Positions 50,079-58,840 of a stretch of 64,000 nucleotides of DNA are shown here, piece after piece (position 1 is the stretch's first letter; the number at the start of each line of letters is the position of its first letter). Origin of the DNA: Rivularia sp. MS3 (GTDB lineage Bacteria; Cyanobacteriota; Cyanobacteriia; Cyanobacteriales; Nostocaceae). A program made the translations under genes and the position numbers. The notes below the pieces were generated by a model that saw only the letters and a list, made by a program, of their open reading frames with translations, was not told the DNA's origin and made no database searches. The DNA is taken from contig JAHCMI010000004.1 in NCBI GenBank assembly GCA_019192545.1, positions 124,001-188,000 of the forward strand. Reading direction: 5' to 3'.

Positions 50079-50579
50079 TTACCATTCATCATAATCATCA
50101 TCATCATCGTATTTCGGCTTGTTAATAGGGCGCATTGCTTCTCTACCTAAAAGAAACATTCCGGCAACACCCAAACAAAGAAACCAAATATACTCGCCCC
50201 AATATTTGCCGATTTGTTGAGTGGGAGTCATTTCTGGATGTAGCGTAGTTAAAAAGAGCGCCAAAATCAGAATCATTAACGAACTAAATCCCACAAAGCT
50301 TAAAGCAATGCGAATCCGAAAAGGGCGCAATTCCCAATCGTTAATTTGACTTAAGTCTATTTGGGCTAATTCTTCTAAAGAATCATCGGCAATATCGGAA
50401 GCTTCTTGTAAGTTTTCGCTTAACTTTAGCGGTAAAATCGGTACTAATGCCCCAATAGCAGGACGACGTAACAAAGCTTCGGTGTCTCGCAATATTTCTA
50501 AAGGTTTGCGAGTAGAAGGTTCGGCAAATTCTATTTCTTCAGTATTTTTTTCAACCGGGACTTCACGCTCAAAATCCAT
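50079..50579 (-). CDS. Conserved cyanobacterial membrane protein
   Basis: 166 residues. Acidic N-terminus, an amphipathic middle (RKPLEILRDTEALLRRPAIG, SDIADDSLEELAQIDLSQIN), two membrane helices (FVGFSSLMILILALFL, YIWFLCLGVAGMFLLGREAM) and a poly-Asp tail (YDDDDDYDEW). No family recognised. Likely a thylakoid or inner-membrane accessory protein, by analogy only. Confidence 0.7.
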   Translation of the reverse strand: MDFEREVPVEKNTEEIEFAEPSTRKPLEILRDTEALLRRPAIGALVPILPLKLSENLQEASDIADDSLEELAQIDLSQINDWELRPFRIRIALSFVGFSSLMILILALFLTTLHPEMTPTQQIGKYWGEYIWFLCLGVAGMFLLGREAMRPINKPKYDDDDDYDEW

Positions 50580-50743
50580 ATTTTAGCCTCGTTGAAAAAT
50601 TATCGCCTTTCTAATTCTATTTTTAGCTTATTTTCTTGAAAGTTGTGGTGATGAATGTAATACAGAATAAAAAGGTTAAAGGTTTCAGGTTAAAGGTTAA
50701 AGGTAATAAGATATTTATAAATATAAATTCTATAAATGGTGTA

Positions 50744-50766
50744 GAGACGTTGTATTACAACGTCTC
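50744..50766. repeat. Dispersed palindrome downstream of the peroxiredoxin gene
   Basis: GAGACGTTGTA and TACAACGTCTC separated by one base. It is 12 bases past the peroxiredoxin stop on the minus strand and could act as a 3' stem-loop, though there is no T-run. It resembles the GTAGAGACGTTGC-type palindromes scattered in Nostocales genomes. Confidence 0.75.
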
Positions 50767-50778
50767 CGCATTTTGTAA

Positions 50779-51330
50779 TTAACTGGTTTGCTGTAAATCC
50801 TTAAGTCTAGCCATTACTTCTTGTGAATGAACGATTGGATTAACTTTCACAAAAGTTTCCCGCAAAATACCATCTGGGTCGATAATAAAACTATGACGCA
50901 CTGAAATAAAACTCATCCAAGAACCATAAGCTTTACTTACGGCACCGGTTGTATCGGCTAACAAAGGAAATTTTAAACCCTCAGAATCACAAAATTCAGC
51001 GTGAGAATCAATATCATCAGCACTGACACCAATTATTTCGGTATTTTTTTCTAAGTATTTTGGTAAATCTTCTTGAAAACGACGGGCTTCTATAGTGCAA
51101 CCGGGAGTAAAATCCTTGGGATAAAAGTAAAGTACTACCCACTTACCGCGATAGTCGGAAAGAGAAATTTCTCCATCTCCGGTATTAGTTGGTAAAGTAA
51201 ATTCTGGTGCTGGTTCGTTAACAGAGGGAAGCTTACCACCCATCGCATGGGCAGCAGGGGTAAAATTCAACCATCCCAAAAATACAAAGATACCGGCAAA
51301 TAATATATTTAGAAAATTGCGGCGATTCAT
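50779..51330 (-). CDS. Exported peroxiredoxin (BCP/PrxQ family)
   Basis: 183 residues. An N-terminal signal with twin Arg (MNRRNFLNILFAGIFVFLGW) ends AHAMG, pointing to lumen or periplasm. The peroxiredoxin fold has peroxidatic Cys78 in YPKDFTPGCTI. The usual PrxQ partner Cys five residues on is Arg83 here. Another Cys (Cys114, HAEFCDSEG) could resolve, or the enzyme may be 1-Cys. It removes hydroperoxides using thiols. It lies 140 bases downstream of sipA on the same strand. Confidence 0.88.
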   Translation of the reverse strand: MNRRNFLNILFAGIFVFLGWLNFTPAAHAMGGKLPSVNEPAPEFTLPTNTGDGEISLSDYRGKWVVLYFYPKDFTPGCTIEARRFQEDLPKYLEKNTEIIGVSADDIDSHAEFCDSEGLKFPLLADTTGAVSKAYGSWMSFISVRHSFIIDPDGILRETFVKVNPIVHSQEVMARLKDLQQTS

Positions 51331-51422
51331 TTTGATGCAGAGTACGAATGACTACTTTAAATAAGTTTACAATTACTCGTACAGCAGATGTGTTTGTATT
51401 TAATAGTTAATTAAGGGTTCTG

Positions 51423-51464
51423 GTAGTAGTGCTTGAGCGCATCCAGATTCTAAAGCACTACTAC
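51423..51464. repeat. Inverted repeat between sipA and the peroxiredoxin gene
   Basis: GTAGTAGTGCTT and AAGCACTACTAC (12-bp perfect stem, 18-base loop), beginning six bases after the sipA stop on the minus strand. It is related in sequence to the 46-bp palindrome at 13128-13173. Confidence 0.8.
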
Positions 51465-51469
51465 GAACT

Positions 51470-51730
51470 TTATTTTGACTCTTTTTCTTCCCCCGATTTC
51501 TGTTGGATATGAGTTTCTACAGATTCTATATACTGACTATCTAAGAGAAATGCTCCTTTAGCGAAGCGGATGCCCCAGTATCCTCCAGGACGGCGGTCAA
51601 GAACTATACCTTCTTCTCCTACATGAATGATATCGGGAGGGCGCAACATGGGCATGGGTTCGGCAGTTTTGATGTAAGGTGGTAGCGCTACCACGCGAAC
51701 TTTACTACCAATAGCGAATTCTTCAGACAT
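51470..51730 (-). CDS. sipA: Regulatory protein SipA (DUF3148)
   Basis: 86 residues. FAIGSKVRVVALPPYIKTAEPMPMLRPPDII and VGEEGIVLDRRPGGYWGIRF are the SipA/DUF3148 signature. SipA binds the sensor kinase NblS and modulates its stress and high-light output. It is a small SH3-like beta-barrel, cytoplasmic. It is located upstream of a peroxiredoxin on the same strand, which fits a light- or redox-stress setting. Confidence 0.9.
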   Translation of the reverse strand: MSEEFAIGSKVRVVALPPYIKTAEPMPMLRPPDIIHVGEEGIVLDRRPGGYWGIRFAKGAFLLDSQYIESVETHIQQKSGEEKESK

Positions 51731-51860
51731 ATTAGGGGTTTGGAAATTAGGAATTAATTACTTAACAGTTTAAATCTACTGCTTTGTGTTGCTTAAAATC
51801 TTCAGGATTTAGGTAATCTAGTACGGGGAAGTAATAGAAAAAATAAAATTATCATTACTT

Positions 51861-52187
51861 ATGATTTTTAATAGTTTGTATCTTGTATATGTATTACTGG
51901 CTGTGATTCTGGTTTTCGTTGCAGCAATCGGCTTTTTACGTGTCTTATTCGCGACAATTTATGCGAAGGGAAATTCTAAGGATACAGTGTTGTTAAACTT
52001 GATGGAGCAAGCGGGTATTCCTAACTGGCAAACTTTACAGCAAAAATCAGGAGTCAGCAGTACTGTTATTTGGTTGTTGCGCGACGGAGAAGGGGCTTCG
52101 GTTAAGTTAAGTGAATTAAAAGATGTGGCGAATGCTCTTTTATTACCGCTAGGAGCTTTTTTGAAGAAGTTGGATTTGATTGAGTAA
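51861..52187 (+). CDS. Membrane-anchored helix-turn-helix protein
   Basis: 108 residues. One N-terminal membrane helix (YLVYVLLAVILVFVAAIGFLRVLF), then a ~65-residue domain that reads like an XRE/Cro helix-turn-helix (AGIPNWQTLQQKSGVSSTVIWLLRDGEGASVKLSELKDVANAL). The order of helices fits XRE well (a 'TLQQKSGVS' helix 2 and a 'TVIWLLRDG' helix 3). It could be a membrane-tethered regulator or use the fold for protein contact. Function unknown. Confidence 0.7.
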   Translation: MIFNSLYLVYVLLAVILVFVAAIGFLRVLFATIYAKGNSKDTVLLNLMEQAGIPNWQTLQQKSGVSSTVIWLLRDGEGASVKLSELKDVANALLLPLGAFLKKLDLIE

Positions 52188-52340
52188 TTTTATTGGGCAT
52201 GGGGGATTGGGGATTGTTAATTGGTAATTGGTAATTGGTAATTGGTAATTTTAAACTCCTAACTCCTAACTGCTCACTGCTCACTGTTAACTGTTAACTG
52301 AATTTGAGGGCAAGCTGGTATTAGCAGATTATCAAAAGCT

Positions 52341-52840
52341 ATGCCAGAGAATCCCCAAGAGCCGCAAGAATATGATGCTGTACTTGGTGGTAAAAATCCA
52401 CCTTTACCTGATAATGAGGTTTTGGGAGGGATTGAAGCACTCAAGATTTTTAACCTCACCCCGCCCTCCGGGCACCCCTCTCCAAAATAGCGGAGAGGGG
52501 GAAGGGGGTAGTTTCGTGTATTACACCCAAATGAAAACCGCTATATTACTATAACCGGGGAGTTTGTCATTTATAGCGACAAGATTATATCAACGCAATT
52601 AAAGATTTTACTCAAATTATAGAAATCAATCCTAGTTATTTGAATGCTTTTTATAATCGGGATTGTTACAACTTTTATATAAAAGATTATCAAGCCGCTG
52701 TAAATGATTTCAGTTCGGCAATTCAACTTAATTCTCAATATATCCAAGCTTATAGTGCTAGAAGAAATTCTTATATTGCATTAGGAGAAATTACGAAAGC
52801 TGAATTCGATTTTCAAAAGTTTAAGGAATTAGGAAGTTAA
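52341..52840 (+). pseudogene. Broken TPR protein gene
   Basis: The first part (from ATG 52341) reads MPENPQEPQEYDAVLGG...EVLGGIEALK, an N-terminus seen in cyanobacterial repeat proteins. It then runs into a family A repeat element and stops at 52488-52490. After the element, from about 52568, another frame reads DYINAIKDFTQIIEINPSYL and a second TPR ending FKELGS at 52840. The two parts are in different frames and separated by the repeat. Most likely one gene disrupted by insertion. The remaining TPR part (66 codons from 52640) could still be expressed. Confidence 0.6.
52453..52545. mobile_element. MITE-like element, family A, copy 3 (left end missing)
   Basis: The right end (reverse complement TATAGCGGTTTTCATTTGGG) and the adjoining TGTAATACACGAAACTA match copy 1. 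The inside has a GGAGAGGGG/CCCCTCTCC stem. The left terminal repeat is not visible. It lies within the broken TPR gene. Confidence 0.65.
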
Positions 52841-52847
52841 AATTATT

Positions 52848-53456
52848 ATGCCTTACAGTCAGTTTACGATAGAAGATATTAAAACAAATTTTGATATTAC
52901 TATTGATGAAAAATTTGGTATTTTTGCTGATATTCAAGAGATAGAATATAGTGGTTTTCTAAAGCAGTCTTTACAAGAGTATCTACCTTTAGCATTGGCA
53001 ATTAATACAGAAAAAGCCCGTTCTGAACTGATTATAATGCCGATTTTGGTAGAGGTTAAAAAACAATTATCTTCAAAAATAAGTATTTTTTCTGGTAAAG
53101 ATTTTAGCGTCGAACCAACTCAGGGTTTAACTGGTTTTTGCGATTTCTTGATTAGTCTTTCTCCAGAACAGTTGGTTATAGAAGCTCCGGTAGTAACTCT
53201 AGTAGAAGCAAAAAACGATAATATCCAATCTGGATTAGGACAATGTATGGCTGAGATGATAGCCGCTCAAATATTTAATCAAAGAAAAGGTAAACAGATT
53301 TATACAATTTATGGTGTTGTAACAACTGGAACTAACTGGAAATTTTTAGCACTTAAAGGTCAAGTTATTGAAATAGATTTGAATGAATATTTTATCAGTG
53401 AATTGGGTAAGATTTTAGGGATTTTAAGATGGTCAATTATGGCAAATCCCGAATGA
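52848..53456 (+). CDS. Predicted PD-(D/E)XK-like protein
   Basis: 202 residues. A helical start ([24 protein letters not shown], with Glu) is followed by [13 protein letters not shown] (Asp) and [27 protein letters not shown] (Glu-x-Lys), the Glu...Asp...ExK order of the restriction-endonuclease-like fold. It resembles conserved cyanobacterial proteins of that fold. Nuclease activity is not shown. It starts seven bases after the TPR remnant stop. Confidence 0.7.
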   Translation: MPYSQFTIEDIKTNFDITIDEKFGIFADIQEIEYSGFLKQSLQEYLPLALAINTEKARSELIIMPILVEVKKQLSSKISIFSGKDFSVEPTQGLTGFCDFLISLSPEQLVIEAPVVTLVEAKNDNIQSGLGQCMAEMIAAQIFNQRKGKQIYTIYGVVTTGTNWKFLALKGQVIEIDLNEYFISELGKILGILRWSIMANPE

Positions 53457-53523
53457 ATTAAAGCTGCAAATCTTCGGGTAGCCATAACACACCCTTGTAT
53501 AAGGTTCCATCGTATAAGTTATT

Positions 53524-53588
53524 GGTGCGTGACGGTAAATTCAAATAATTTCGCTATAGTTGATAAATTATCGTAACCGTCACACACC
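53524..53588. repeat. Inverted repeat between convergent genes
   Basis: GGTGCGTGACGGT (53524-53536) and ACCGTCACACACC (53576-53588), one mismatch in 13, followed by CTACAAATAC as in the related repeat at 49.9 kb. Confidence 0.8.
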
Positions 53589-53622
53589 CTACAAATACTA
53601 ATTCCTAACTCTTAACTTTCCC

Positions 53623-54639
53623 CTACGGAACTTGCCAAATCCTTTGATGATAGTTATTAATATCTGCGTAGGGGTCTACGGGTGGATGTGAATGGTCATG
53701 ATTGTGGTGGTGATGGTGGTCGTGTGAATGACCATGTCCGTGACTATCCGATACAGCAGCCTTGCGGAATTTACACATTTCACAATTCATCTTTACTTCA
53801 CCGAGTTGAGTTTCTATTTCTCGTTCTCGTAGTACGGTTAATAGTTCTGGCTGCAAACCGATTTCTGGTAAGGCAGTAATAGATATATCTGGGTATTGCT
53901 CTTGCTGTTGGGCTGTGATGTCAAAGATTTTTTTGACTAAAGTACCCATAAACAAAAAGTAGGGTAAAACAATTATCCGCTTTGGTTTATATAAACGAGC
54001 GCGCTGAAAACCTTCTTCTAATCGTGGGTGGGTAATGCCGATAAAACAGGTTTCAACGGTAGAATAACCGCTACCTTCCCAAATAATTCGCGCTAATTTA
54101 TATACATCACCGTTGGCATCGGGATCGCTTGAACCTCTACCGATAAACAAAAGTACAGTGTCTTGACGGGAAATTTGCTGGGGATTATGTTCGGGTTTGT
54201 CGAGTTCAGCTAAACGATTGCGCCATAATTCGATTAGTGCGGGTGTAATGCCGAAGTGTCTTCCGTAGTGAAACTTTAATTCCGGGTATCTAACCCTAGC
54301 CCGATCTAATTCGTTGGTAATATCAAATTTGTTATGCCGTGCGGCGAACAATAAAATTGGTAAAGCTGAAACTTCGGTATAGCCGTTTTTTACACATTCG
54401 TCTACACCTTCGGCGATTGTAGGCCCTGTTAATTCTAAAAAACAAGGCAATACCGGGCGAGAATTATCCAAAGCTTGATAAACACTGGCAAAATCTAATA
54501 AAGCTTGTTTTCCCTGTGGGTTTCTTGTGCCGTGCCCAATCATTAGCAAAGGGCGCTTCATTGGCAGAGAAGGTAATTCTAAATTTGGAAATTGTAATTT
54601 GCTTGAATTGGAATTATCGATAATTTGCATTATTTTCAA
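53623..54639 (-). CDS. Sirohydrochlorin chelatase (CbiX/SirB type) with His-rich tail
   Basis: 338 residues. Two chelatase-like halves (about 28-145 and 155-280) with [20 protein letters not shown] at the start of the first and [18 protein letters not shown] at the start of the second. A CEMCKF cysteine pair and a strongly His-rich tail ([17 protein letters not shown]) follow, typical of metal-loading in cobalt chelatases. It inserts cobalt (or iron) into sirohydrochlorin for cobalamin or siroheme. A cobalamin riboswitch lies directly upstream, so the cobalt role (CbiX) is favoured. Confidence 0.92.
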   Translation of the reverse strand: MKIMQIIDNSNSSKLQFPNLELPSLPMKRPLLMIGHGTRNPQGKQALLDFASVYQALDNSRPVLPCFLELTGPTIAEGVDECVKNGYTEVSALPILLFAARHNKFDITNELDRARVRYPELKFHYGRHFGITPALIELWRNRLAELDKPEHNPQQISRQDTVLLFIGRGSSDPDANGDVYKLARIIWEGSGYSTVETCFIGITHPRLEEGFQRARLYKPKRIIVLPYFLFMGTLVKKIFDITAQQQEQYPDISITALPEIGLQPELLTVLREREIETQLGEVKMNCEMCKFRKAAVSDSHGHGHSHDHHHHHNHDHSHPPVDPYADINNYHQRIWQVP

Positions 54640-54679
54640 AAGGCTCCCTTCCCGTGCAACGCAGGAAATAAAGTGAGCA

Positions 54680-54942
54680 AATAACAGAAAGGCATTCTGG
54701 CTTAAAGACTAGAGTGAGGAATGAGGAGTGAGGAGTGAGGAGTTAATAATCAAATTAATTTAGTTAACTGATTCACAAACCATAACTATTTTCTTTACAA
54801 CTCATAACTCTTAACTCATAATTCATAACTCATAACTCATAACTCTTTCACAGTTGCGGCACAGCCCCGGAATTGCACCGGAGTTTCCCTAATCTATTAC
54901 GGTTCACGTTTGTTTAGTTATATTAGCTGAATCTGTACCTAT
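54680..54942 (-). promoter_or_regulatory. Cobalamin riboswitch controlling the chelatase
   Basis: On the minus strand the leader contains the B12 box: AGGGAAACTCCGGTGCAATT, then CCGGGGCTGTGCCGCAACTG (54851-54890), the hallmark of cobalamin riboswitches. The 3' part AAGCCAGAATGCCTTTCTGT (54682-54702) corresponds to the conserved element that closes the aptamer and pairs with ACAGA near 54935. Between them lies a stretch of heptamer repeats. Cobalamin binding should lower expression of the downstream chelatase gene. Confidence 0.93.
54715..54848. repeat. Heptamer repeats inside the riboswitch variable region
   Basis: GAGTGAG-type units (54712-54742) and CTCATAA/CTCTTAA-type units (54796-54848) lie between the B12 box and the closing element. 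They replace or enlarge a variable arm of the aptamer. Confidence 0.8.
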
Positions 54943-55047
54943 TGCGAAATGCTGGATGGGGGGATGGTGAGAGGGGAAGAGGGAGAGGGGGAAGAATTTT
55001 TAACCCCTCAGCTTTAACCTTTGACCTTAAACCTTAAACCTTAAATC

Positions 55048-56274
55048 TTAAACCTTTAACTTTTGACCTGTAAAATTATAATTCGGAAATATTTTACTAA
55101 TATTCGCTTTATCTAGCTTCATGTGATTTTGTAAAACTTTGCCGATAACGTCTCTAAAATCGGTGGTAACTGCTAAATCTCTTCCTTGATGAAGGCGATC
55201 GCCTGATAATCCGGGGAAATCACCGTAAACTTTTCCACCGTTAATATTACTGCCCAATAACCACATGACATTGCCGTATCCGTGTTCTGTACCGCCGTTT
55301 CCGTTTTCTTTAACGGTACGTCCAAATTCGGACATAACAATAATATTGGTGTCTTTGTATACTTTTCCTAATTCTTTTTGCAAGGTCGCTAAGCCGTCAC
55401 CTAATCTTTTTAAACGTCCTGCTAATTGTCCTTTGGTATTTCCTTGATTGATGTGAGTATCCCAGCCACCTAAAGCCAAAAATGCCAGTTCAATTCTAGA
55501 ATCGCGTACCATCAATCTTGCTAAACGTTGGGCATCTCTAGAAAAACCTTTAGGTAAAGGTGCGCCGTTATTTGCAAGTTTCATTTCCACATCAGATTCC
55601 ATTAATGCTTCGCGGGCTTGTCTGGCATCCCGATATGTTTTACTCAAAGCATCGTTACCGCTGTATAATTTATCGAATGCTGTGGCTAGTTGAGGGTTAT
55701 CTATCGGTAAGCGTTTGGCAGTTCTACGTCCGGCGGGAATTGTGGCAACGGCAGCATTTCCAGTGAAAATACGGGGGATAGTTGAGCCTACATTTACAGC
55801 CTGAATGGGATTGTTTTCTACAGACATTAAACCCGAAAGACGATTCATCCAACCATCTTTAGTATATTTAACTCCAGGAGTACCAGTTTCCATATATTCT
55901 TGAGCATCGAAATGGGAACGGTTGGACTCCGGAGAGCCGCAAGCATGGACAAAAGCCAGATTTTTCTGCTTCCATAAAGGCATTAAAGCAGCAAGACTGG
56001 GATGAAGTCCAAATTTTCCATCTAAATCTAATACACCACCTGTTTTATCTGGTTGAGGAATCGCAATTCTTTTTCTGGCTTGATAGTAAGCGGTTTCAGT
56101 ATAAGGAACAACTACGCTAAGTCCATCAATTCCACCGCGTAGGAAGATAACTATCAACCGTTTCGAGTTAGGAGTAGCGCTTATACTTCTGCTTACAAAA
56201 GCATTACTTCCCACTGCAATCAAACTCGAAGCAGAAAAGATTCCGGCTTGTTGGATGAATTTACGACGTTTCAT
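55048..56274 (-). CDS. DUF1501 protein, Tat-exported
   Basis: About 408 residues starting MKRRKFIQQAGIFSASSLIA, a twin-arginine signal. The frame upstream to 56382 is Pro/Ser-rich repeat-derived sequence and is not taken as coding. DUF1501 features: LIVIFLRGGIDGLSVVVPY, FGLHPSLAALMPLWKQKNLAFVHACGSPESNRSHFDAQ and IVMSEFGRTVKENGNGGTEHGYG, from the alkaline-phosphatase/sulfatase superfamily. Function unknown. It is paired with the DUF1800 gene just upstream on the same strand, the usual arrangement. Confidence 0.9.
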   Translation of the reverse strand: MKRRKFIQQAGIFSASSLIAVGSNAFVSRSISATPNSKRLIVIFLRGGIDGLSVVVPYTETAYYQARKRIAIPQPDKTGGVLDLDGKFGLHPSLAALMPLWKQKNLAFVHACGSPESNRSHFDAQEYMETGTPGVKYTKDGWMNRLSGLMSVENNPIQAVNVGSTIPRIFTGNAAVATIPAGRRTAKRLPIDNPQLATAFDKLYSGNDALSKTYRDARQAREALMESDVEMKLANNGAPLPKGFSRDAQRLARLMVRDSRIELAFLALGGWDTHINQGNTKGQLAGRLKRLGDGLATLQKELGKVYKDTNIIVMSEFGRTVKENGNGGTEHGYGNVMWLLGSNINGGKVYGDFPGLSGDRLHQGRDLAVTTDFRDVIGKVLQNHMKLDKANISKIFPNYNFTGQKLKV

Positions 56275-56466
56275 AGGAATGTGAAAGGGGGAGAAGGGGA
56301 GAGGAGGAGAGGGGGAAGAGGGGAAGAGGTGAGGAGGTGAGGGGATGAGGAGATAGATTATAGAAGAAAAAATTCCCATCATCCCATCACCCCATTACCT
56401 CATCATCACTCTTAACTCCTAATTCCTAACTCTTTACTGTTAACTGTTAACTGTTAACTGACTTAC

Positions 56467-58041
56467 TTACCGGTACATAAATTCTGGACTACCTAAAATA
56501 ATGACGGCTCTTTGTTTGGAGGGAGTTTCGTTTAATACTTCTTTTGTTTTTGCAGAGAAGTTGTTTCCTAGGGTATTTGCTAATTCAACGGAATCAATTG
56601 ATTTATTAGGGCGACGGGGTTTGTTTGGATTGTTATTATTATTTTTGTTTCTATTTCTATTTTTTAATCCCCCTCTACCTATAGTGTTGGCAAAGCTTAA
56701 ACGCCAGTTGATGCCGTTGGGGCTTAACCAGGCTTGTTGAGTATTTTTATATCCGTCTGGGCTTTGATTGCCGTATAGAGGCATTGCCATTCTATGTAAT
56801 ATGCTGTTGATTCTGGAAAAATGGTTGATTGGGGTGTCGGTGGCTCGAATGCTGGAAATAACGTATTGGTATGGTGTTTTGAATTTAGCGTTGTAATATT
56901 TTCGATCCCAAAATTCGGAGCTTTGAAATAAGGTTTTGAGTACGGCTCGAATGTCGCCATCTGTAGCTAAATAGCTTTTTGATAATTTTTCAATTAAGGT
57001 TTTTGGTGGTTCGTCTGCAACGAAATACTGCGCTAATTTATAGCTGATATGACGGGCTGTGGCTGGATGCTTTGCCAAAATATCTAATGCTTGTTCTCCT
57101 TCTGCAATGCCGCTACCTTTTATTTGTTTACCCAGAAAGACTTTATCGCTAAAATCGTGACGTTTGGAATTGAAGTAAAAATTATAACCATTTTCGACTT
57201 TGCGGGGTTGATTATGGAATCCCCAACCAGTAAAGATTTTTGCTAAGGCAATCACGTCTTCTTGGGTGTAGCCGCCATCAACACCCAAGGTATGTAATTC
57301 CATTAATTCACGAGCGTAGTTTTCGTTTAAACCTTTGAATCTTCCTTTGGGACGATTGTTAGGAGCAGTATTCTGCCAGTTATCCAGGTAAAACAACATT
57401 GCTGGATGACGAGCGGTTGCACCTAATAAGTCTCGGAATTTACCGAGAACATGAGGTCTAATTGCTTGCTCCTCATAAGCACTCATCCACAAACGAGTAA
57501 GTCCTTTGTTTTGATATACGTTGAAGTGGTTATACCAAAAATCCACCATCACTTCTTGGAGTTGGCGGGGACTCTGCGAACTTCTGAGCAATCTGGCTTT
57601 TACTGCTTGTTGAGAAATTAATCTTCGTTTTTTTCGTCTTTTTTTTCTTGTTTCTGAAGTTGGTTTTGTTAAGGCACCAACGCTATATTGCGAATATAGT
57701 TGTGCGGGAGTTAATTTCAGAGTTTGGAGTTGAGAAAGTTTATTTTTTAGGCTTTGCGGTTGGGGTATTGATTCTGGTGTTAGCTGCTGTTGGATATATT
57801 TGTCGATCCCAATTTCTCTCACTTTTTCTACATCACCAGGAGCGGCACCAAAGCTAAGACGATTAATTGTATGAAGTATTTTTGAGTCTTGAACTTGAGA
57901 ATTTTGAACTTGAGTTTTAACTTGAGGAATAACTATATTTTCAGTTGTTAATTGCTGGGCTGATATTGTCTCGCAGCTTGAGTTAAGTAGGCTGGTGGAA
58001 ATAAAAACGGTTAGTATCCAGCTTTTTAAATTAACCTTCAT
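56467..58041 (-). CDS. DUF1800 protein, exported
   Basis: 524 residues. A signal peptide (ILTVFISTSLLNSSCETISA) is followed by the DUF1800 body: ILHTINRLSFGAAPGDVEKV, the core FWYNHFNVYQNKG, ENYARELMELHTLGVDGGYT and AHISYKLAQYF-like helical blocks. A basic Asn/Lys/Arg-rich insert lies near 460-480. Function unknown; it acts with DUF1501 partners. The stop codon TAA is followed at once by heptamer repeats. Confidence 0.9.
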   Translation of the reverse strand: MKVNLKSWILTVFISTSLLNSSCETISAQQLTTENIVIPQVKTQVQNSQVQDSKILHTINRLSFGAAPGDVEKVREIGIDKYIQQQLTPESIPQPQSLKNKLSQLQTLKLTPAQLYSQYSVGALTKPTSETRKKRRKKRRLISQQAVKARLLRSSQSPRQLQEVMVDFWYNHFNVYQNKGLTRLWMSAYEEQAIRPHVLGKFRDLLGATARHPAMLFYLDNWQNTAPNNRPKGRFKGLNENYARELMELHTLGVDGGYTQEDVIALAKIFTGWGFHNQPRKVENGYNFYFNSKRHDFSDKVFLGKQIKGSGIAEGEQALDILAKHPATARHISYKLAQYFVADEPPKTLIEKLSKSYLATDGDIRAVLKTLFQSSEFWDRKYYNAKFKTPYQYVISSIRATDTPINHFSRINSILHRMAMPLYGNQSPDGYKNTQQAWLSPNGINWRLSFANTIGRGGLKNRNRNKNNNNNPNKPRRPNKSIDSVELANTLGNNFSAKTKEVLNETPSKQRAVIILGSPEFMYR

Positions 58042-58191
58042 AAGGCAAAATTCCTTTGGGAAGCAAATGTAGCGTTCCTAAATGATTGGTGAAATTAAAA
58101 AAATTTTACTTTTTTCTTTTATTTTTACTTAAAAATAAAGGTGGACAACATCGTCCACCTTATATGCTGCTATCCAATTAAAACTATTGGC

Positions 58192-58635
58192 TTACTTTTT
58201 TGGTTGCTGTCTTCGATTTTGTTGTTCGGCTTGCCACTTTTTAATTTTGTTCTTCTGTTCGGTAGTTAAAACCTGTTCAATTTTTTTCTGCGAATTTAGC
58301 GCAATAGTTCGCAATTGTCTTTCCTGGTTGTCGGTTAACTTGATAGAAGCAAAAACTTGTCGGGGGTTTTTACCAGCTTTTAAATCTGTTTGGATTTTCT
58401 GGCGTTGCTGTTGTGTTAAAACACCCTGCATCTGGCTACTCCGGGTAGAGAGTATCTGGTTAATTTGCTTCATCTGCTCTTGAGTGAGCTTCAATTCAGA
58501 GGGACTTGGAGGGCGGCTAGCTTGAGAAACTCTTTGTGGTGCTTTATTGTTAACTTGGGCGTTTGCTGCTAAGGGAGTGATACTAAAAGCGACTGCGATC
58601 GCACCAGCTAAGAGGGATAATTTTTTAAGCTTCAT
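58192..58635 (-). CDS. Spy-like periplasmic protein
   Basis: 147 residues. Signal peptide MKLKKLSLLAGAIAVAFSIT ... AANAQ, then an all-helical body with LKLTQEQMKQINQILSTRSS and IKLTDNQERQLRTIALNSQK, LTxxQ-like repeats as in Spy/CpxP periplasmic chaperones. Paralogue of the next protein (similar signal sequence). Highly basic and Gln-rich. Likely a stress chaperone or sensor inhibitor in the periplasm, by analogy. Confidence 0.75.
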   Translation of the reverse strand: MKLKKLSLLAGAIAVAFSITPLAANAQVNNKAPQRVSQASRPPSPSELKLTQEQMKQINQILSTRSSQMQGVLTQQQRQKIQTDLKAGKNPRQVFASIKLTDNQERQLRTIALNSQKKIEQVLTTEQKNKIKKWQAEQQNRRQQPKK

Positions 58636-58840
58636 TAATGCCTCGTGGATTTATCCTTTTTGATGTAACCATTATAGAAACTCATTGCCCTAAGCCCATG
58701 AGTATAATCCTCGTTTTATGGGATTTTCTATATTGGTTTTTTTACCTAGCTTAGCAGAAAATCAATAAAAAAAGAAAAAGGAATTCGACATTTCCTTTTT
58801 CTTAAACGAACGCGGCAGAACTAATTTTTATCAGAAATTC

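Noticed and set aside
56275-56382. 36-codon upstream extension of the DUF1501 protein
   Set aside because: Encoded by purine-rich repeat DNA and would place Pro/Ser runs ahead of the Tat signal.
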